A stretch of 64,000 bases of DNA from assembly GCF_021354595.1 (NCBI RefSeq), contig NZ_JADWYJ010000004.1, positions 1 to 64,000 of the forward strand, in the 5' to 3' direction. Each line of letters opens with the position of its first letter. Within the stretch, counting starts at the first letter, position 1. This document shows, one piece after another, positions 1-9,303 of the stretch. The notes beneath the pieces are model-generated. The model searched no databases. It saw only the letters and a program-made list of their open reading frames with translations, and was not told the origin of the DNA. Both the position numbers and the translations under genes were made by a program. The DNA is from Maribellus sp. CM-23 (lineage in GTDB: Bacteria > Bacteroidota > Bacteroidia > Bacteroidales > Prolixibacteraceae).

Positions 1-104
<104 letters not shown>

Positions 105-110
105 TATTAA

Positions 111-141
111 AACCTGGTTCCTAAAGGAGCCGGGTTTTTTT
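111..141 (+). terminator. Rho-independent terminator of the rRNA operon
   Basis: An 11-bp stem (111-121 paired with 126-136, two G-U pairs) closes a TAAA loop and runs into seven T residues. It lies right after the 5S gene, the expected place for the rRNA operon terminator. Confidence 0.9.
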
Positions 142-286
142 ATGCAATAAACTTTGTTTAGGAATAACTCCTTACGTACAGCTTGTAATTATCATGTCTG
201 GTTCGGTTAATAAATGCAAAAAGTGCCTGTTCAATGGCACTCGCTTCAATGCTTTTCTTAGTTTTGTGCTGTTAACGTTAAGTTAT

Positions 287-2302
287 ATGCAAAAGATACT
301 TATAGCTTTTTTTATTATATGTGTTTTCCTGTTAACGTCCGTAAGTACGTTTGCTCAGTCTGATTTGGATTTTCGCTCTGGCAGTGGAGCGCCGCAGGAA
401 AGTAAGACCAAGACTGATTCGATCAAACCCGAAATCGGACTCTGGTATTTAAAGGGATACGGAGCGTTTATCGACTCTACCAAATTGGATACGCTGCAAG
501 ATTATGTACACATATTTCACCCGGTTTATAAAAACAATGTAATTACGGCTTCTTATGTGGGGAACTATGGTACACCCGCATTGGATAACAATTTCTTTAA
601 TCGTAACTACAAAACGAACTTCTTTTTTGCACAAACCAGGGATGCTTATATTTTGTCGCCGTCAAAGCTGCAATACATCAATACCCACACACCTTATACG
701 CGGCTTGATTATACGCAGAGCGAGAATAAGTCGAAGAATAACGAGACAAGGTTTAATGTGATTCATTCCCAAAACGTAAAGCCGTGGTGGAATTTCACAT
801 TTAGGGTCGATCTCGCAAAATCAGACGGACAGTACATTTCGCAGGAAGCTAAAAACAACTCAGTAGCATTGTATTCGAGTTATACCAAAGATAATTTATT
901 TGTGCATGCGGGTTTTATTACCAACTCGATGGATAATAACGAAAACGGTGGGTTGACCTCCGACTCGTTGCTCCTAGATGAACAAGATGCAGAGTACTGG
1001 AACGTTAACCTAAACTCTACCCAATCGCATTTTGCCAGTAGCTATTTCTTTGCCAACGGCGAATATCGTTTAGGAAAGTTTATCGAAACCGAAGAAGATG
1101 GGGAAGAAGTATTTCGTCCGATATTGGGGGCGATGTACAATTTTGAGTTGAACTTTAACCGGCAGGAGTTTGTCGAGGACGAGAAGCTTAGCAATACATT
1201 CTTCCCGGTTTCTTATTATCCCGACACTTATACAAAAGATTCGATTCGCTACAACCGGTTGACGAATATATTTCAACTGAAACAGTACGAAAATGCCAAC
1301 AAAAAATACAGCTTTGGCAAGCGCGCCTTTTTGGGAGTTGAAATCAACAGAGGTTCAATGCCGGGGGTATATGATTTTGTAGAGCGTAATTCACAATGGG
1401 AGTATCCGTCTCACCTTTTGGGAACGCCGGTTCCGGATAGCATGGTTTATCGAAACGACATTAAATATTCAAACACTTTTGTGGGTGGTGGAATCTTTAG
1501 GGAAACCGGTAAATTCTGGAAGTGGAATGCGGAAGGGAGGATCTACTTAACCGGAAGAAACGCCGGACAGACCGAATTGAGGGGGATTATTTATAAGCCG
1601 ATGAATTTTATGGGAGATTCACTGGCTTCGATAAGTTTTTCCGGGGCCATCGAGAATTTGGAGCCCGATTACTTTCAGGAAAAGTTTTATTCGAACCATT
1701 ACCGTTGGGACCAGAATCTGAAAACGGAGCAACGCTTAACCGCCGGTGGAACCTTTAAAATGCCCGGGAGAAAGCTGGAACTCGGAGCAAAATACGCTGT
1801 AATTAACAACTACATATACAACGATACGCTGGGGATTCCGAACCAGACTAGTAACGAAATCCTGGTTCTGTCGGCTTACATCGATAAAGACTTCAATTAC
1901 CGGAATCTGCATTTTCGTACACGGGTGTTGTGGCAAAAGGCTTCGGAAGAAAAATACATTCATTTGCCCGAATGGTCGGCTTTTGTGTCGGCGTATTACC
2001 AGTTTACCATTTCAAAGGTGCTGTTAACGCAAATTGGATCTGATGTTCGTTATAACACCAAATATTACGCAGATGCTTATGCTCCGTCAACCGGAATGTT
2101 TTATCTGCAAAATGAAAAAGAATACGGCAATTACCCTTACATCGATGTGTATGCAAGCCTTCGCCTAAAACGAACCCGTGTGTTCTTTAAATTTGTGAAC
2201 ATCGGAACAAGATTCCTGAATGGAGAATACATGACTGTGCCGCATTATCCAATGAATCAGTCAACATTCAGACTCGGGGTTTCGTGGGCGTTCTACGATT
2301 AA
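287..2302 (+). CDS. Putative outer-membrane porin (Porin_10-like)
   Basis: About 671 aa from ATG 287. An in-frame ATG at 194 would add 31 residues, but starting at 287 puts MQKILIAFFIICVFLLTS first, a clean signal peptide ending at TFAQ, so 287 is preferred. The mature protein is rich in Tyr, Asn, Phe and alternating hydrophobic/polar strands and ends in a terminal aromatic (WAFYD), typical of outer-membrane beta-barrels. Overall composition and the N-terminal DLDFRSGS region resemble the putative porin family (PF14121) of Bacteroidota. The substrate cannot be told. It is convergent with the NUDIX gene; both stop codons share TTAA at 2299-2302. Confidence 0.75.
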   Translation: MQKILIAFFIICVFLLTSVSTFAQSDLDFRSGSGAPQESKTKTDSIKPEIGLWYLKGYGAFIDSTKLDTLQDYVHIFHPVYKNNVITASYVGNYGTPALDNNFFNRNYKTNFFFAQTRDAYILSPSKLQYINTHTPYTRLDYTQSENKSKNNETRFNVIHSQNVKPWWNFTFRVDLAKSDGQYISQEAKNNSVALYSSYTKDNLFVHAGFITNSMDNNENGGLTSDSLLLDEQDAEYWNVNLNSTQSHFASSYFFANGEYRLGKFIETEEDGEEVFRPILGAMYNFELNFNRQEFVEDEKLSNTFFPVSYYPDTYTKDSIRYNRLTNIFQLKQYENANKKYSFGKRAFLGVEINRGSMPGVYDFVERNSQWEYPSHLLGTPVPDSMVYRNDIKYSNTFVGGGIFRETGKFWKWNAEGRIYLTGRNAGQTELRGIIYKPMNFMGDSLASISFSGAIENLEPDYFQEKFYSNHYRWDQNLKTEQRLTAGGTFKMPGRKLELGAKYAVINNYIYNDTLGIPNQTSNEILVLSAYIDKDFNYRNLHFRTRVLWQKASEEKYIHLPEWSAFVSAYYQFTISKVLLTQIGSDVRYNTKYYADAYAPSTGMFYLQNEKEYGNYPYIDVYASLRLKRTRVFFKFVNIGTRFLNGEYMTVPHYPMNQSTFRLGVSWAFYD

Positions 2303-2928
2303 ATGTGTTTTTCTTCTGCAATGTTCTGAAGTACATCGTAGAATTCCGAAAGAATCATGGCTGTGGCTCCCCAGATAATCTCATCTTTATAAATGATGCA
2401 GGGAACATCCAGCTTCCCGGTTAACGTTTCCAGTTGAAGTTGCTGATAAGGAGGCCGGAAAAGTTCGATGGGGAAGTGAATGATCTTTTCCACTTCTTCG
2501 TTGCAGAGCCGACAGGTGGGCGTTTCGTGCAACCAACCTACAATGGGCTTTATCTGAAAACGACTTACTTCCACATAAAACTCCGATAGTTCTCCCAGTA
2601 TCTCAATGGCTCCCTTTTTTATCCCGATTTCTTCCCATGTTTCACGCAAAGCTGTATCAACAGCAGTTTCGCCCGGTTCAATTCTTCCGCCCGGAAGAGC
2701 CATCTGGCCGGCATGGTGTTTCATGTGTTGCGGGCGTTTTATCAGCAGCACATTTAAACGGTTTTCTTCCTCAAAAAGCAGGAGCAAAACACTGCTGTCC
2801 TTTATTCTGCTTTTGTCTTCCGGAGCTGCCTTCAGCGTGCGGTTGGGAGGCAGCAATTTGTAATGCGATCCCAGGCCCGGAAGTTTCTTGTGCAGTGCAT
2901 CTTTTATATTGTCTTTTAGGAAGTTCAT
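2299..2928 (-). CDS. NUDIX hydrolase, CoA-pyrophosphatase-like
   Basis: 209 aa. It has a complete Nudix box GX5EX7REUXEEXGU at about residues 81-103 (G81, E87, R95-E96, E99-E100, G102). The segment just before it (LLIKRPQHMKHHAGQMALPGG region, residues 61-81) follows the extra pattern LLxxR-x3-R/K-x3-G-x3-PGG of the UPF0035/CoA diphosphatase subfamily (NudL, NUDT7). Those enzymes split CoA to phosphopantetheine and 3',5'-ADP. The subfamily assignment is from motif resemblance; another nucleotide diphosphate substrate is possible. The ATG at 2928 begins MNFLKDNIKD. It ends tail-to-tail with the porin. Confidence 0.85.
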   Translation of the reverse strand: MNFLKDNIKDALHKKLPGLGSHYKLLPPNRTLKAAPEDKSRIKDSSVLLLLFEEENRLNVLLIKRPQHMKHHAGQMALPGGRIEPGETAVDTALRETWEEIGIKKGAIEILGELSEFYVEVSRFQIKPIVGWLHETPTCRLCNEEVEKIIHFPIELFRPPYQQLQLETLTGKLDVPCIIYKDEIIWGATAMILSEFYDVLQNIAEEKHI

Positions 2929-3154
2929 AGAGCAAAAATAATCAAATCAGCTTCATTTGGGCAATTATAAAGTACGCTTCTTACTTTTGGCTACTGATCA
3001 AATATCCTTCGGTAAATTTTGCTTTCAATTTAGTGGTTAAACCACTGCAAATTTGCCTGCCTCTCGTCTGGTTTTAGGGTAACCTGATAGTTTTTATAAG
3101 TTAGAATGCCGGACAATGAATGAAGAGACACATTTTTTCCCAACTGTTTTTGTA

Positions 3155-3190
3155 CAATCTACAATCGTTAGTCAATATTCATCATTCATC
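3155..3190 (+). repeat. Dispersed 36-bp intergenic repeat, copy A
   Basis: This 36-bp stretch matches 42961-42996 at 32 of 36 positions, same orientation (shared core CAATCGTTA and TATTCATCATTCATC). It lies in the 288-bp gap between the NUDIX gene and the LolC/E-like permease. That gap holds no coding sequence that I can support. Confidence 0.7.
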
Positions 3191-3216
3191 TTGCACAGAA
3201 ACCTGACTTGCCCGCA

Positions 3217-4470
3217 TTAATCAAAACGAATGGTTTTGTCGGGCGAAATACGGCTGATCAGCCAGCTCGGAATAATCAGAATTAGCGAGGTGATGGTGAT
3301 GGTTCCCAGGTTCAGCAACACCAAATGCAGTACCGAGAAATTCATGGGAACATAATCAACATAATAAGCGGCAGGATCGAGTTTGATGATGTGAAAAATG
3401 CCCTGAAGCAGCACAATCGAAATTCCGATGACATTTCCCCACAACATGCCCCGGCTTGTCAGAAATACTGACAGATAAATAAACACCTTCCGGATACTCC
3501 AGTTGGCACTTCCCATGGCTTTTAATACCCCAATCATTGAGGCCCGTTCGAGGATCAGCACCAGCAAGCCGGAAACCATATTAAACGAGGCAACAATTAC
3601 CATTAATAAAAGGATGATCCAGACATTCATATCAAGAACCGAGAGCCAGTCGAAGATTTGCGGATACAGTCGTGTGATACTCTCGGTGCGCATTATATCC
3701 GCGTCGGCATCCCGAAACTGGATGACGCTGTTACGGATTTCCTGCTCAATATTATCAATCTGGTTGAAATTATTGATGCCCACCTCAAAACCACTGATCT
3801 GGTCGCTTCGCCAGTCGTTAAGCCGTTGCACCTGTTTCAGATCACCGAGAATGAATACTTTGTCGAATTCCTCAAAACCACTGCGGTAAACACCGCAAAC
3901 GGTGAATTGCAGCAAGCGCGGGATAGCATCTTTTTCGTTGATAAAATAAACAACCACCCGATCGTTCATTTTTATATTCAGGAGTTTGGAAAGGTGTTCC
4001 GAAAGGATGATCTCGTTTACCCGGCTGCTGTCGTTAAGATTGGGAACATGCCCGGCCACCAGGTTTTTGGCAAAAAAATCCCAGTTGTAATCTTTGGTTA
4101 CCCCTTTGAAAATAATTCCCTGGTGATACTCGTCGGTTTTGATCATCCCGGGTTTTGTGGCAAAAGGCTGAACATATTTTACTCCTGCAAGGGAACGAAC
4201 GGTTTCAAGAAATGGCTGATCGGCTGATACCGGACGCGTTTCGTACGAATTATTCGAGTCGTAATTAATGATTTGTATGTTGGAGCCAAAGCCGATTACC
4301 CGGTCGCGGATCTCTTTTTTGAAGCCGGTCACCACGGCTACAGAAACAATCATTACAGCCAGACCAAGGGCAATCCCTATTAAGGCAATGCGAATAATAC
4401 GCTGCGAAAGCAACTTACGTGTAGCCTTATCCGAAAAAAGGCGTTTTGCTATAAAAAGCTCGGTATTCAT
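3217..4470 (-). CDS. FtsX/LolC-E family ABC permease
   Basis: 417 aa with the usual FtsX permease layout: one TM segment near residues 25-50 (ALIGIALGLAVMIVSVAVV), a large periplasmic MacB-like domain (~50-270), then three C-terminal TM segments (~280-400), ending SRISPDKTIRFD. Length and layout fit lipoprotein-releasing permeases of the LolC/LolE type, which work with an LolD ATPase at the inner membrane to move lipoproteins outward. No ATPase gene is next to it. It lies 39 bp downstream of the flippase-like gene on the same strand, so the two are probably co-transcribed. Substrate assignment is family inference. Confidence 0.8.
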   Translation of the reverse strand: MNTELFIAKRLFSDKATRKLLSQRIIRIALIGIALGLAVMIVSVAVVTGFKKEIRDRVIGFGSNIQIINYDSNNSYETRPVSADQPFLETVRSLAGVKYVQPFATKPGMIKTDEYHQGIIFKGVTKDYNWDFFAKNLVAGHVPNLNDSSRVNEIILSEHLSKLLNIKMNDRVVVYFINEKDAIPRLLQFTVCGVYRSGFEEFDKVFILGDLKQVQRLNDWRSDQISGFEVGINNFNQIDNIEQEIRNSVIQFRDADADIMRTESITRLYPQIFDWLSVLDMNVWIILLLMVIVASFNMVSGLLVLILERASMIGVLKAMGSANWSIRKVFIYLSVFLTSRGMLWGNVIGISIVLLQGIFHIIKLDPAAYYVDYVPMNFSVLHLVLLNLGTITITSLILIIPSWLISRISPDKTIRFD

Positions 4471-4509
4471 GGGGCTGAATTTACATTTTTATCAGCACAA
4501 AATCCTTGT

Positions 4510-5523
4510 TTATATCTGTACTTTCTGAATTTCCATCACATCCTTCCTACGGTTTATAAAGGGCAAAACCAGCAGCGAGATAATGCCGATAAAAATGATC
4601 ATAACCGTCATGGATGTATGCGCAACAAAGGCGAAAATAATACCGTTTTCGTTGGCAACTCCATACAACGACAGCGCTTCTTTGGCCATAAAATGCCAGG
4701 CTCCGATACCTCCCTGCACGGGTGCAACCATTCCGAAACTGGCCAGTACAAAGGTGGTCAGCCCGGCAATCGGAGTTAGGTTCGACGTAAAATCAAATGC
4801 AAAAAAGATCACATAAAGCATCAGGTAATACATAAACCAGATAAAGGCCGAATGAAAAAAGAACCAGCCCTTTTGCTTGATGTTACGTATGGAAATAAAG
4901 CCTTCCTTAAAGTTTTGGATCACTTCCATCATTTTCCGGAAGATAGCTGTATGCTTAAATGCTTTTCGGAACACAATAAACAAAATAACGGCAACTACCA
5001 ACGCAATAAGCAAAACAGGTGAAGTGATCACCGCCATCAACTTATCTTTAATCTCCGGGTTTGCCTCAATAAAATGAAGCATTTTCCCAAATTGCGAGAA
5101 AATGACGACACCCAGTAAAATCAACAGTGAAATCATGTCGACCAATCGCTCGGCCACCACTGTTCCTATTAGTTTTGTAAAAGAAATCTTTTCATAGCGA
5201 GCCAGAACCCCGCAACGCGACACTTCTCCCATGCGCGGAAAAGCCATGTTCATCAGGTAGCCGACCATAACTGCCAGAAAGGTATTGATAAACCTGGGTT
5301 TATGCCCAACCGGCTCTATCATAAGCCCCCAGCGCAGGGTGCGGCTGATGTGGCTAAGCAGTCCCATAAAAAGCGACAGCCAAACCCAGCCGTATTTAAC
5401 ATCGTTTTTTAAGACCGATTTAATGTGTTCAATATCCTGATCTTTGTAGATGAGCCAGAAAATAAAAGCTCCCGCTGCGAAGAAGGCCAGAAACTGGAGA
5501 ATCTTTACAATCGTTTTTTTCAA
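4510..5523 (-). CDS. Lysylphosphatidylglycerol synthase TM-region/UPF0104 family membrane protein
   Basis: 337 aa, about eight hydrophobic segments. It contains the family patterns SHISRTLRWGLM, AFPRMGEVSRCGVLARYE, VVAERLVDM and the late APVQGGIGAWHF region. These define the LPG_synthase_TM family (PF03706), the flippase-like half of MprF found alone in many Bacteroidota. No aminoacyl-transfer domain is present, so it is not a full MprF. The start is TTG at 5523: an in-frame TAA lies five codons upstream, and the next ATG would remove the first TM segment. First gene of the pair with the FtsX permease. Confidence 0.8.
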   Translation of the reverse strand: MKKTIVKILQFLAFFAAGAFIFWLIYKDQDIEHIKSVLKNDVKYGWVWLSLFMGLLSHISRTLRWGLMIEPVGHKPRFINTFLAVMVGYLMNMAFPRMGEVSRCGVLARYEKISFTKLIGTVVAERLVDMISLLILLGVVIFSQFGKMLHFIEANPEIKDKLMAVITSPVLLIALVVAVILFIVFRKAFKHTAIFRKMMEVIQNFKEGFISIRNIKQKGWFFFHSAFIWFMYYLMLYVIFFAFDFTSNLTPIAGLTTFVLASFGMVAPVQGGIGAWHFMAKEALSLYGVANENGIIFAFVAHTSMTVMIIFIGIISLLVLPFINRRKDVMEIQKVQI

Positions 5524-5707
5524 AATACAGATTTTTTAAGCTTTCTATTGCTAACAACCCATACTCCTTAAATTTTTACTACTTTTGGGCTGCAAATTTA
5601 CCGTCTGGTAATAGCTGTTCGTAGCGAACAAAAATAAAAATTTGTTTTATTAATCGACGAAAAAAAGAACAAGAAGTATCGAATAGAAATGGACGACACG
5701 GAAAGTA

Positions 5708-6481
5708 ATGAGTTTTGTCAAACCCAAAAAAGGTCTGGGTCAGCACTTTTTGACGGATCAGAATATTGCCCGTAAAATTGTTGACAGCCTGGGGAGCGAT
5801 GTTCCGGATATCTTGGAAATCGGCCCCGGAATGGGAGTACTGACTCAATATCTCTTGCAGCGTCCCGAACTAAATGTTCATGTTATCGAGATCGACCGGG
5901 AATCGGTCGCCTATCTTCAGCAGCATTTTCCTACACTCCAACATATTTGGTCCGAAGATTTTCTGAAAGCGGATGTAGCCGGCAGGTTCGATGGGAAATT
6001 TAACGTGATCGGAAACTTTCCTTATAATATTTCCTCGCAGATATTTTTTCGTGTTCTGGCCTGGCGGAACCGGATCCCGGAAACGGTTGGGATGGTGCAA
6101 AAAGAGGTGGCAGAACGAATTGCAGCTTCGAACGGCTCCAAAGTTTATGGCATTTTAAGTGTTTTGCTACAAGCATTTTTTGATATCGAGTACCTGTTTA
6201 CGGTTTCTGAAAACGTATTTAACCCGCCGCCAAAAGTAAAATCAGCAGTTATTCGTTTACGGCGAAACCAGGTAGAAACACTTCCCTGTGACGAGAATTT
6301 ATTCGTCCAGGTAGTGAAGGCAGCTTTTAACCAGCGGCGAAAAATGTTGCGGAATTCGTTAAGGGATTTTTGCGAAGCACTGCCCGCCGAATTTGCCGAA
6401 AAACGCCCCGAACAGCTTAGTGTGAGTGATTTTATCCGGCTGACCGGAATGATTGAGAACCTTAAAAACAATAAGGCATGA
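5708..6481 (+). CDS. rsmA: 16S rRNA (adenine1518/1519-N6)-dimethyltransferase
   Basis: 257 aa, the usual size for KsgA/RsmA, which dimethylates two adjacent adenines in the 3' hairpin of 16S rRNA late in 30S assembly. It shows the family start [15 protein letters not shown] (residues ~6-20), the SAM-binding [11 protein letters not shown] motif, the catalytic [10 protein letters not shown] motif (NxPY), and the C-terminal [16 protein letters not shown] helix. It overlaps mgtE by ATGA (6478-6481), so the two genes are translationally coupled. Confidence 0.97.
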   Translation: MSFVKPKKGLGQHFLTDQNIARKIVDSLGSDVPDILEIGPGMGVLTQYLLQRPELNVHVIEIDRESVAYLQQHFPTLQHIWSEDFLKADVAGRFDGKFNVIGNFPYNISSQIFFRVLAWRNRIPETVGMVQKEVAERIAASNGSKVYGILSVLLQAFFDIEYLFTVSENVFNPPPKVKSAVIRLRRNQVETLPCDENLFVQVVKAAFNQRRKMLRNSLRDFCEALPAEFAEKRPEQLSVSDFIRLTGMIENLKNNKA

Positions 6482-7836
6482 GCTTCGAAAATACAAGAGA
6501 ATTTGTAGATCGGCTAAAGACTCTTATTGAAGAGGACAACCAACAAGGCGTAGCTGAATTACTGGAAGATCTTCACCCGGCTGACATTGCCGAGATGATG
6601 GAAGACCTGACGATGGAAGAGGCGAAGTTTATTTACCGTTTGCTGGACGGTGAAACCGCTTCTGACGTGTTGGTGGAGATGGACGAAGCTGACCGAAGAC
6701 GACTTCTTCGCGAACTGCCTTCTGAGATTATTGTTAGCAAGTTTATTGAGTTCATGGATTCGGATGATGCCGCTGACGTGGTAGCCGACCTGGACGAAGA
6801 TCAACAGCGCGAGGTTCTTAACGAAATCGGGGACATTGAGCAAGCCGGCGATATTGTCGATCTGCTGGAATACGACGAAGATTCGGCCGGTGGTATTATG
6901 GCAAAAGAGCTTGTGAAGGTGAACGAGAACTGGAACGTTGCCACTTGCCTGAAAGAGATCAGCAAACAAGCCGAAGAGGTTGACGAGATATTTTACATTT
7001 ATGTGACCGACGACGATGATAAACTAAAAGGTGTATTGTCGTTGAAAAAACTCATTCTGAGCAACACCAACACTAAAATTGCCAATTTATACAATCCCGA
7101 AATCAAAAAAGTGATTACGGATACACGCCAGGAAGAGGTGGCTGAAATCATGGACAAGTACGACTTGGTTGCGATTCCCGTGGTAGACGATATTGGCCGT
7201 TTGAAAGGAAGAATTACCTGGGACGACGTGATCGACATTGTTCGTGAAGAAGCCGAACGCGACTATCAGATGGTGTCGGGTATTACCGGCGACGTGGAGT
7301 CGAGCGACAAGGTTTGGCCGCTGATCCGCGCACGTTTCCCCTGGCTGATGGTGGGTTTGTTGGGGGGAATTGTGAGTGCTACCATTTTGAAAACACACGG
7401 AGATTCGCTTTCGAAAGTGACCCAGCTTGCCTTTTTTATTCCCTTAATTGCTGCGATGGCGGGGAATGTGGGAGTTCAGTCATCGTCGATTATTGTAAAA
7501 ACTATCGCCAGCGGGGTGAAAGACATGGAAACGCCCACGCGTAAATTGCTGAAAGATATTTCGGTAGCTTTTCTTACCGCTACGGCTTTTTCATTGCTTA
7601 TTTTTATTTATAATTTCTTTACCGCAGGAGACTTGCGCTTAACGTACGCTGTTTCCATTTCCCTTTTTATTGTGATTTTGTTTGCTTCGTTGTTTGGAAC
7701 GATTATTCCTTTGGTTTTGCACAAGTTCAAGATAGATCCGGCTTTGGCAACAGGACCGTTTATCACCACCATGAACGACATTTTGGGAATGTTTATTTAC
7801 TTGGGGGTGGCAAGCCTGTTTTTTAATCTTGGTTAA
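6478..7836 (+). CDS. mgtE: Magnesium transporter MgtE
   Basis: 452 aa, normal for MgtE. It has an acidic N domain (residues ~1-130, [13 protein letters not shown] and [10 protein letters not shown] patterns), two CBS domains (~135-260), a connecting helix, then five C-terminal TM segments (~285-452). The pore-region pattern is [18 protein letters not shown], followed by a late [14 protein letters not shown] motif. MgtE is an inner-membrane Mg2+ channel gated by cytosolic Mg2+ bound in the N and CBS domains. Start overlaps the rsmA stop; its stop shares TTAA (7833-7836) with the convergent permease gene. Confidence 0.97.
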   Translation: MSFENTREFVDRLKTLIEEDNQQGVAELLEDLHPADIAEMMEDLTMEEAKFIYRLLDGETASDVLVEMDEADRRRLLRELPSEIIVSKFIEFMDSDDAADVVADLDEDQQREVLNEIGDIEQAGDIVDLLEYDEDSAGGIMAKELVKVNENWNVATCLKEISKQAEEVDEIFYIYVTDDDDKLKGVLSLKKLILSNTNTKIANLYNPEIKKVITDTRQEEVAEIMDKYDLVAIPVVDDIGRLKGRITWDDVIDIVREEAERDYQMVSGITGDVESSDKVWPLIRARFPWLMVGLLGGIVSATILKTHGDSLSKVTQLAFFIPLIAAMAGNVGVQSSSIIVKTIASGVKDMETPTRKLLKDISVAFLTATAFSLLIFIYNFFTAGDLRLTYAVSISLFIVILFASLFGTIIPLVLHKFKIDPALATGPFITTMNDILGMFIYLGVASLFFNLG

Positions 7837-9086
7837 AGCGAATTTATGGCGATTACCGGGTCGAGCCGGGCAGCCGAACGAGCCGGCATAAATCCGGCGA
7901 GAAATCCGATAACACTTGAGATTACAAGTCCTTTGATGATGTTCACTACCGTGAGTGTTATTTCAAATTCGGTGGAATAGGTAATGATCAGGGTGCCGAT
8001 GTAGATCAGCAGCAATCCCACAAGCCCTCCGATTACGGATAAAACAATGGCTTCAAATATAAATTCAAGCAAAATGAAATAGCGTTTGGCTCCCAGCGAT
8101 TTCTGAATACCGATAATTTTGGTACGCTCTTTTACCGAAACAAACATAATATTGGCAATTCCAAAACCTCCCACCAGGATGGAGAAGCCTCCAATGATGG
8201 CGCCTGCCATATTAAATACTTTAAAAAACTGATCGAAGCGTGACGAGATCAGGCTTACTTCATTCAGTGCAAAGTCGTTGTCTTCCACTGGTTTTAAACG
8301 GCGAAGTGTGCGCATAATGCCTTCAATTTCAGCTTTAAAACGTTCGCTGTCTACATTGGGGCGGGCTTTGATGCAAATGGTTTGCCCGATGTCGCGGTTG
8401 CGAATGTCCACCATGTTCATGGATTTCATCACCGATATGTGAATGTTTTTGTCCATGGTGTTTCCAAAGGCATCCTGTCCCTTTCTGCGGTAAACGCCAA
8501 TAACCCGGAATTTGTGCCCCTGGATTTTCATTACCCGGTCCAGCGCATTCATTCCCGAAAACAACTCTTTTTCAATGTCGGCGCCAATAACGGCAACCGG
8601 TGTACCGTTTCGCATTTCCGATTCAGTGAAATAGCGGCCTTTTTCCACATCCAGGTTCCACACATCGTACATAGCATGCGTAGTGGCCATAACGGTAACG
8701 TTGTCCATGTTGTCGCTTCCGGCCTGAACGGTACGCGAAAAACCAAACAAAAATGCTGCATTTTCAACCGTATTGGCGCGACGTACAATTTCTTCGGCTT
8801 CTTCCAGTTCGGGAGAAGGGCGGTTCATGTATCGCCACCAGGGATACTCGGTTTCTCCTTCGGGAGGTGTCCATGGCCACTTGGCAACATAAATCATGTT
8901 ACTCCCCAGGCCTGAAAGCGATTCGCGGATGCCCCGTTCCAGCGAGTCGATCACTGTGAAAACCGAAATAATCGCAAAAATACCGATGGTGATGCCCAGT
9001 AATGACAAAAGAGTGCGAAGCTTGTTGGCCCGTAACGAATTGAAGGCAAACGATAAACTCTCAAATGTGAGGCGAATCAGCAGCAT
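7833..9086 (-). CDS. MacB/FtsX-type ABC transporter permease
   Basis: 417 aa. It opens with SLRANKLRTLLSLLGITIGI, the hallmark N-terminus of MacB-type permeases, followed by a periplasmic MacB_PCD domain (~45-280) and three C-terminal TM helices with the GIANIMFVSVKERTKIIGI motif, ending [12 protein letters not shown]. Such permeases pair with an ATPase and adaptor to export peptides or lipids or to work as mechanotransmitters. No ATPase or adaptor lies next to it here, so substrate is unknown. Convergent with mgtE through a shared TTAA. Confidence 0.85.
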   Translation of the reverse strand: MLLIRLTFESLSFAFNSLRANKLRTLLSLLGITIGIFAIISVFTVIDSLERGIRESLSGLGSNMIYVAKWPWTPPEGETEYPWWRYMNRPSPELEEAEEIVRRANTVENAAFLFGFSRTVQAGSDNMDNVTVMATTHAMYDVWNLDVEKGRYFTESEMRNGTPVAVIGADIEKELFSGMNALDRVMKIQGHKFRVIGVYRRKGQDAFGNTMDKNIHISVMKSMNMVDIRNRDIGQTICIKARPNVDSERFKAEIEGIMRTLRRLKPVEDNDFALNEVSLISSRFDQFFKVFNMAGAIIGGFSILVGGFGIANIMFVSVKERTKIIGIQKSLGAKRYFILLEFIFEAIVLSVIGGLVGLLLIYIGTLIITYSTEFEITLTVVNIIKGLVISSVIGFLAGFMPARSAARLDPVIAINSL

Positions 9087-9270
9087 CGATTTAATTTATT
9101 TCTGTAAAAATAGCACTAGTTTTTTTATAAAAACGTTTACACCTAAAATCCTTTGGCATGTTTTATTAGTGTCGAAATAAATAAATGATTACACTTTTCG
9201 TTCTAAATAAGAATTGCCGTATAATAATATTTTTAAAGTACTGTTATAATAGTAAATAAACGGTTTTTTT

Positions 9271-9278
9271 TATCTTTG
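9271..9278 (+). promoter_or_regulatory. Candidate -7 element for purH
   Basis: TATCTTTG exactly matches the Bacteroidota -7 pattern TAnnTTTG and ends 25 bp before the purH start. No good -33 TTTG is visible at the right spacing. Nothing else is recognised in the 217-bp gap. Confidence 0.5.
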
Positions 9279-9303
9279 CGAGCGAATCCGAAAAATCCAA
9301 TAA

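Noticed and set aside
194..286. 31-residue N-terminal extension of the porin
   Set aside because: It would bury the signal peptide; ATG 287 gives a normal one.
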